A stretch of 64,000 nucleotides of DNA. It comes from Glaciozyma antarctica PI12. Lineage: Eukaryota; Basidiomycota; Microbotryomycetes; Kriegeriales; Camptobasidiaceae. Below are positions 58,801 to 64,000 of this stretch, piece by piece. A program made the position numbers and the translations under genes. The notes beneath the pieces were generated by a model. The model was not told the DNA's origin and ran no database searches. It saw only the letters and a program-made list of their open reading frames with translations. Each line of letters begins with the position of its first letter. Within the stretch, counting starts at the first letter, position 1. The stretch is taken from the NCBI GenBank assembly GCA_002917775.1, contig KZ627161.1, positions 700,417 to 764,416 on the forward strand, written 5' to 3'.

Positions 58801-59765
58801 TGGGCGAGCTCAAGCTCTCAGCAGCCAAGTCGATTCTCCACGCCCTCAACACTGTCTTCTTGACATCACCCATCGAGCTCTGGGCTACCGCACTAGACAG
58901 CTCGAACGCTCTCATCAAGATCGTCCGTCCGATGACTGGCAACGTGCGTGCCTCGCTCTTCCTCCCTCCCATACCGACAAGCTGACCTTCTGACTTGCAG
59001 GAATCCGCTCAAATCGTTACAAAATGTACAACTACTCCTCGCTGATCCAGAAGTGAGTTGAATGCTGATACTGAGCTCCCGCAGACCTCTGCACGCTGTC
59101 CCGCATCGCCCTCGCAGGACCCGATACCTTCCACCAACTAATCTACGCCACCGCCGCACGCCTCGGTATCTCCGCCGACGAGCTTCTCGTTATTCTTCTG
59201 AACCAATGGATTGAAAAGGTCTGTCGCTCCTTCACTACAGCGTGCGAACCCTCACTCGTCTCCTCACCGCAGCTCGACAACATGTCGCAAGGCGGGCAGC
59301 GCAAGCTCACCGCTCTGGCGCTGGCGAACCTCGTCCCCACTACTCGCGCCGTCATCCTCGACCGTCTTCCGGAGCTCGTGTCGGTGTGGTCGAGCGTGCT
59401 GGCCGAGACTGAGGAGAGCGATGCGGGAGAGTGAGTACCCCGTCTGCGAAGCCTTTTTCGACGGAAGAGCTGACAGAAGCTTGCAGTGCTGAGTTGTACC
59501 GTATTCCTGACGACTACGAGAGCGAAGTCGACTACACCGAGACGCTCGAATCCTCTCGACGACAAGCTGTGAGCTCGCTTCGCAACACTTTCGCTTCGTG
59601 CCTCGCTGACGCCTTTCTGCCCAGCTCTCGTCTCAGGACCCCGTTCACTCGACCAAGCTCAACACTCTTATCCAGGAGAAGCTCGCTGAGGCACAGAGCA
59701 TCAATGGAGGGCAGGCGGCGTTCCAGGCGGCGTACTTGTCGAGGGTGGATCCGCTCATCTTCTGA
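55860..59765 (+). CDS. KAP120: Importin-beta family karyopherin, importin-11/Kap120 type
   Basis: About 1,000 aa in some 17-18 exons from ATG 55860 to TGA 59763-59765. The N-terminus carries the importin-beta N-terminal pattern: LRAASLAQLQAWTTLPGYYSSL, REIRLQAVVQFKNGVEKYWRR, and ANNVALCIAKIARLDYGTDW. Helical repeats continue to the end without low complexity, as expected of HEAT-repeat karyopherins. The KNGxxxYWR segment and overall size fit importin-11/Kap120, which carries ribosomal protein uL11 and ribosome-assembly factors in yeast. Near the C-terminus the exons end ELYRIPDDYESEVDY and AYLSRVDPLIF, matching the acidic tail region of the group. Other large karyopherins (importin-7/8, Kap95) fit less well. 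Confidence 0.75.
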
Positions 59766-59950
59766 GTAGGTCAGTCGGCGGTTGGACGGGAGTCTTGCGG
59801 GGTAGAACAGTCTCTGGATAGTCGGTGGTTGGGAAATGAATTGCAATCAGCAGCACTTGTCCTGTGGCAGGAAGCAGCGATAAAGTCGACGAAGAACGCG
59901 TTTCGTTTCGCGGCGCGCCTCTTGACCTCCCTCCCAACCTCAACTCCAAG

Positions 59951-60348
59951 ATGGCAGCTACACAGCCCAGCACTCCCGCAACCGCTTCCAAGGGAGTTCT
60001 CGGCGACATCGTCGACTCCATCTTCACTCCAGGCACCAACAGCGGCCTGATCCAAGCCATGTCCTACTCCTTCTACGCCCTCTTCCTCACCCTCCTCGGG
60101 ATGCTCTGGCTCACCGGCGGCAACATCCACGTCTGGGCCCTCTTCGGACTGAGCGTAGGGCTCTTCGCGAGTATCAAATGGTGCGTTTGCGCTGGGAGAG
60201 GAGGGGGAGTATGCTGACGACGCTCGTGCGTAGGTTCTTGATCCAGATTGCGGATGTCGAGGAGCTGCACCGGGTGGAGAGAATGGCGAAGGAGGCGGAG
60301 GAGAAGAAGAGCGGCGAGGTGGCTTCGAAGGAGGGCAAGGCGGAGTGA
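59951..60348 (+). CDS. PKR1: Pkr1, ER membrane V-ATPase assembly factor
   Basis: A 114-aa protein in two exons from ATG 59951 to TGA 60346-60348, with one intron splitting IKW and FLIQ. The family motif SIFTPGTNSGLI comes before two membrane helices (YALFLTLLGMLWLTGG and HVWALFGLSVGLFASIKWFLI). A charged C-terminal helix follows (EELHRVERMAKEAEEKK). In yeast Pkr1 resides in the ER and helps assemble the V0 sector of the vacuolar ATPase. The length is normal for the family. The stop of the karyopherin gene is 185 bp upstream. Confidence 0.9.
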
Positions 60349-60778
60349 GCTGCGTCTCGGAGCTCTGGGAGGTCGAGGAGCACCTGGTGAGCTCGTGCTG
60401 CTTCTGCGTGCGCTTGAGGGGAATGCTAACTTGCTTAAAGCAGCTTCTCAAAGGCGCTGCTTCCTCATTGAGTGAGGGTGCTCGCCTCAGCTCTACGGAA
60501 CATTCAGCTCCTCCGGTGACTTGAGGATTGGCGACGCGATTTTCGGCTGGATTGGCGTCAGGGAAACGGGGAAACGGGAGAAGAGGGAGCACGAGCTCCG
60601 AGGCTGGATTACGAGGAAGGGGAGCAGCTATGAGGACGGTGAGCTGGACAGCCGGAGGAGCTACCTCAACTCTCCTCGTCGTAATGCTATATAGACGTAC
60701 ATTAATCAACAGGATTCCACGCAGCCCTTAGCTGCACCCTCCTATCATCGCGAAGCCTCCACCCCCACGCAGCTGCCT

Positions 60779-61650
60779 CATCGAGTTCCTCCCGGACCAG
60801 TCTTGACGCGCGCTGTGTCCCAAGCTCTCATCGCCTTCGCTGAAGCTTCTCCGACCATAAACACTGCACAAGCAAAAGGATACCATCAGCATCCACGTTC
60901 TTCAAGACCTCGGGAAGTTTCAAACGAGACGCGAACGTACACTCCTTCTCCCACGCATCCAGGGCCTGGCAAAACTCGTACGCCGCGCCCTCTCCTCCCG
61001 AATCAGCCGACGTATGCTGGCTCTGATCCATAACCTCGATCATCCGCTCCCTGAACGCCGAGTTGAGCGTCTCTGCGAGCGTAGGGTCCTCCGACCTGGG
61101 CCTGGGTCAGCAAGGACGCGACGGCGCGTCGAGGGAGAGAAGGACTCACAGCCCGTCGAGCCGCGTTCCTCCGGCGTAGAATGCTCCTCCTCCTCCGCCC
61201 AGATTACGTAGATTCACTGAGCCTGGCGCAGCGGCGAGAGCGTTGCGCACGCGCGTGGTATAAGGTCGAGGAAGCATGAGGTCGATCGCGTCTCTGTAGT
61301 CAGTGGCGTCAGCCCAAAGTTCAGATCGGAGAGCAGGAAGCGCACTTGGCAGAGAGGGTAGCGGCGAGCCAGAACGGTAGCTCAATCAGCGTCCCCAGTC
61401 GAAGCTGCACAAAGGAGGCATCAGCTCCCTCCTCCCCGCGCTCCGCTTCAGGTCCAGCGCGCACATGCTTCTCCGCGGTACCCTCCAAGTGCCCCGTGTT
61501 GGGGATGTCGAGCTTGACCTTACATGGGAGCTTCTACAGAGGGAGCGTGTATGAGAAGAGGACGCGACGAGAGCAACGGGAGAGCGGAGAGGAAGAGCTT
61601 ACCTGGCCGTCAGCTAGGTACTCCTGCACGTCAAAGTACGTGGACGCCAG
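60779..61650 (-). CDS. PSF3: GINS complex subunit Psf3
   Basis: About 210 aa in five exons. The N-terminus (ASTYFDVQEYLADGQKLPCKVKLDIPN, given here only as its landmarks YFDVQEYL and KLPCKV) and TGHLEGTAEKH, then LRLGTLIELPFWLAATL, are the Psf3 A-domain signature. The helical B-domain follows (RNALAAAPGSVNLRNLG, EFCQALDAWEKELFMVGE) and the C-terminus is KAMRAWDTARVKTGPGG. GINS (Sld5, Psf1-3) activates MCM2-7 with Cdc45 at origins. The last intron (gtacgttcgc to cttgtgcag) restores the ELFMVGE helix. The expected initiator position is CTG at 61648-61650 in context aacCTGg; no in-frame ATG precedes it in this exon. An upstream exon is the alternative. Confidence 0.82.
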
Positions 61651-62065
61651 GTTGGGAGGAAGTGGGAAGGCGAGGGCGACACGTCGAGGAGAGAAGAAAA
61701 GGCAGGACGCGCCAAGTTTCGAGTTGTTGTTTTCGAGGAATCTACCTTGGGGGCAGCTCAACGTTCGCTCTACAGCCCCCGAAGCGAGCTTCGTAAAAAC
61801 GTTTCTACACAACTGCTCGGGTTTGCTTGCGAGTCGTTCAGCGCGAATCGAACGGTCTCCGAAGAATCACCACTTGCGACTTGTCCCTCCTAGCGAAAAG
61901 CGAAAGCAAAACGACAGGTTGCAGGTTGCATAGCATAGCTCCAAGAATATGATCAGGGGTGGGGGAAGGGGGAAGGGGGTTGAGAGTAACAATCGAGTGA
62001 TGCGGTTCGAGAAAAGCAAATATCGGGTTGAGTCCAGCAGCGAGCGTCCAACGTCGACGAGCTCC
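61651..62065. other. Intergenic, PSF3 upstream / HEI10-like downstream
   Basis: 415 bp. The PSF3 frame is open upstream of the CTG to about 61812 without an ATG; beyond that are AT-richer leader or promoter sequences and the terminator of the HEI10-like gene. No gene is seen. Confidence 0.5.
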
Positions 62066-63656
62066 TTAGTTTGAGAATCCAGCGGGCCTGAATCCTCCTG
62101 AACGATCCACCGGAATGGTCAGTGCGAGAAAACGGGAGAGCAAGAACGTCGAGAACGCACCTTTCGGAGCAGCCTGTCCCGCACCACCTTGTCCGAGGAA
62201 TCCCGTCATCGGTCCTCCAGCACAAGCCTTCCTCCCACTCCCAGCACTCCCAGCGCTCCCAGAGCTCCCGGAGCTCCTCGCCCTCGGCATCGCCGCAATC
62301 CCACCACGGTTCGCATCCCTCGAATACCTCAAGTCCTGCTGTCCCGCCGCGCTTCCGAGTCCCCTCGAGCTGAACAGTCCCCCACTCTGCGGCGCAGGGT
62401 TTTGGTTCTGGTTCTGGTCATGGAGCGAGTGGCGAGGGCGAGCGGTCGAGTTGCCTGGGTTGTTCGCGAGTGGTCCGGTCGGTGGGCCTCCGAACGTCGC
62501 GCTCCAGTTCTGCGTCGCGCGGCTGTGGTTACTCGAGCTGCTACCTCCGCGAAGAGGAGTTCCTCCAAAGGCTTGAGGAGGCTGAGGCTGCTGCTGAGGT
62601 TGCTGGAGGGGCTGAGAGGCGGCGAAAGCGGTAGTGAGGTTGTTCGCAGGAGAGAGGAGAAGCGCGCTGCTGAGCTTTGTCGTACTGAGCCTAGAGCGGA
62701 AGACGAGATCAGCTTGTGCGAATGAGAGGAAGGAGAGGTCGCCCGACCTTGAGCTTGTTGTAGGCCTTCGCATTCGCCTTGTGCGTTTCGTGGAGGTCGC
62801 GAACCTTCCTTCGCTCCAGCTCAAGATCCTTTTCAGCTGCAGTGACGCGCTCTTGAAGCACTGCGAGGGGGAAAAGTGAGACCTTACTCGCGACCACAGC
62901 TCGAAGTCATCTCACGCGTGAGCTCGCTGGTGGCTTCGCGGATGATGTTCTGGCACTGGCTTTCGAGAACGGCAATCCTCTGTGAATAAGAATGAGCACG
63001 ATACCTTCTCGAACAGTGAAACACTCACCTCCTGCGCGTTCTTGGTGACGAGAGCTTGGAAAGCACTCTCTTGCTGGACCTGAGCGCATTCGGTGAGAAA
63101 CCAGGACTCAAGAAAAGCAGCTGGCTGCGGAATGCGTTACCTGGTACGTGTAGAAGTTCTGCTCCCGTGTTAGCGCATGCGAGAGCCCCGGAGCGGATCA
63201 GGGAGCTCACCAAAGCACGCGAAGCGATCTCAAAGATGAGGTTGGGAGCCAGCCCCGAGAGGACAGAGGTCTTGTAGGCATCAGGCGGGTTCAAAGCAGT
63301 CTGAACAGCATCGTCACTGCGGTATCCTCATCAGCTAGCCCTCCCTCCCCTCGCATTCCCACTCACTTGTCCGGAAGAGCTGTCTCGCACGCGGGGCAGA
63401 TCTGCGGGCTCGAGAAGAGGTCGTTCGCGCACTGGACGCAGAAGATGTGCGAGCTGTCCGTGGGCGCAGGTCAGCACAGAGAGAGGGGGAGCGGGGATGG
63501 GAAACGAACCAGGTCGTGACGACCGCAGCTCCCTGTCAACAACCTGGGGGTCAGCTCCCCTCCCTCGCGTCCCTCCCTTCTCCAAAGCGTCCCCACGCTT
63601 ACCTCGAGTGCCAGACCTTTCCTACACTTGAGCGAGTTGCAGCGGAGTTCGTCCAT
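62066..63656 (-). CDS. HEI10: HEI10/CCNB1IP1-like RING protein (meiotic E3 ligase)
   Basis: About 375 aa in roughly nine exons from ATG 63656 (MDELRCNSLKCRKGLALE) to TAA 62066-62068. The RING finger reads CNSLKCRKGL, then CSHIFCVQCANDLF, then CPACETALPDKDD. It is followed by NPPDAYKTSVLSGLAPNLI and EIASRALNFYTYQVQQE, which is the HEI10 family layout almost position for position. A coiled coil follows (RIAVLESQCQNIIREA, then ERVTAAEKDLELERRKV), then a disordered tail rich in G, S, N and Q ending GGFRPAGFSN. HEI10/Zip3 proteins are SUMO or ubiquitin ligases that concentrate at recombination sites on the synaptonemal complex and set crossover number. An intact copy suggests that the organism, or a recent ancestor, has a meiotic programme. 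Confidence 0.85.
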
Positions 63657-64000
63657 GCTGTGTTTGACGAGCGAGTGGCGTGCTGGCGCGAGGAAGGGAG
63701 GAAGGTTGTTGTTGCCAAGAGGGAGAGCTGAGTGCTGCTGCTGCAACGGAGGGTGTCGCAGAGGAGGAGGTGCTGGTGGTAGCTCTCACTCTCCAAGAAC
63801 TGAGGGGGAGGAAGGAAAGGAAAGGAGTCGCATCGCCTCGAGGTCGTTCCTCTCCAGCTCTCCTAGATTCTCTCTCCCGGTCTATCGAAGCTCCTTGAAT
63901 CAAGTACTTCTTGACAAACTGATATAACGAAAAGACTGCAAGGGGTGTGTACAACAAAAGGATCTCAGCGAACGAGGAGAACGCCAGCTCCAAGATCCAG
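63657..64000. other. Right edge of the window, no complete gene
   Basis: 344 bp upstream of the HEI10-like start. A minus-strand frame entering from the right edge encodes a hydrophobic segment (EILLLYTPLAVFSLYQF) without an ATG inside the window. It may be the end of a membrane protein gene or a chance frame. Confidence 0.4.

Noticed and set aside
60828-61043. A PSF3 C-terminus reading straight through to QCLWSEKLQRRR
   Set aside because: That reading ignores a consensus intron (gtacgttcgc to cttgtgcag); splicing it gives the expected ELFMVGE helix and a more typical Psf3 end.

Overview
The window is GC-rich nuclear DNA of a fungus. Genes carry many short introns, mostly 45-65 nt, with GTGCGT/GTACGT/GTGAGT donors, CTGAC/CTAAC branch sites and CAG acceptors. 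Gene content is basidiomycete and best fits a pucciniomycete red yeast (Microbotryomycetes, probably Sporidiobolales). That placement is inferred from style and content, not from a marker. About 23 protein genes can be supported on both strands, often only 80-300 bp apart.

Left block (1-25.1 kb): a partial FAD-linked oxidoreductase; a Sld3-type replication-initiation protein; a coiled-coil protein; the PKA catalytic subunit; an FSH1-type serine hydrolase; cytochrome b2 lactate dehydrogenase with two microexons; an HSL-type lipase; a second coiled-coil protein; an O-fucosyltransferase-like type II membrane protein; a PMP47/ANT1-type carrier; an S28 peptidase; and an MTFP1/MTP18-type mitochondrial protein.

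Middle block (25.1-38.9 kb): an unusual, gene-poor, decayed stretch. It holds a fragment of a 2-oxoglutarate dehydrogenase E1 gene with its introns, a small membrane or secreted protein with an uncertain 5' end, a large broken gene of unknown family on the minus strand, simple repeats and an 808-nt N gap. On its right edge lies an intact, unrecognised secretory-pathway gene with a 13-nt microexon.

Right block (39.3-64 kb): DRE2 (Fe-S assembly), a very large RIM15 kinase (PAS, kinase, receiver), a proline-rich RGG protein whose start codon seems to be assembled by splicing, SmG, dihydroorotase, an importin-11/Kap120-like karyopherin, PKR1, the GINS subunit Psf3 and a HEI10-like meiotic RING protein.

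Themes: replication initiation appears twice (Sld3, Psf3) and nutrient signalling twice (PKA, Rim15), but the genes are scattered and no functional cluster is evident. I found no CRISPR, tRNA, rRNA or recognisable transposon. The most unusual signals are in gene structure: microexons of 9, 10 and 13 nt; two genes whose conserved N-termini begin at CTG rather than ATG, both in an A-at-minus-3, G-at-plus-4 context; a split start codon; and a short tandem duplication that throws the fucosyltransferase-like gene out of frame.
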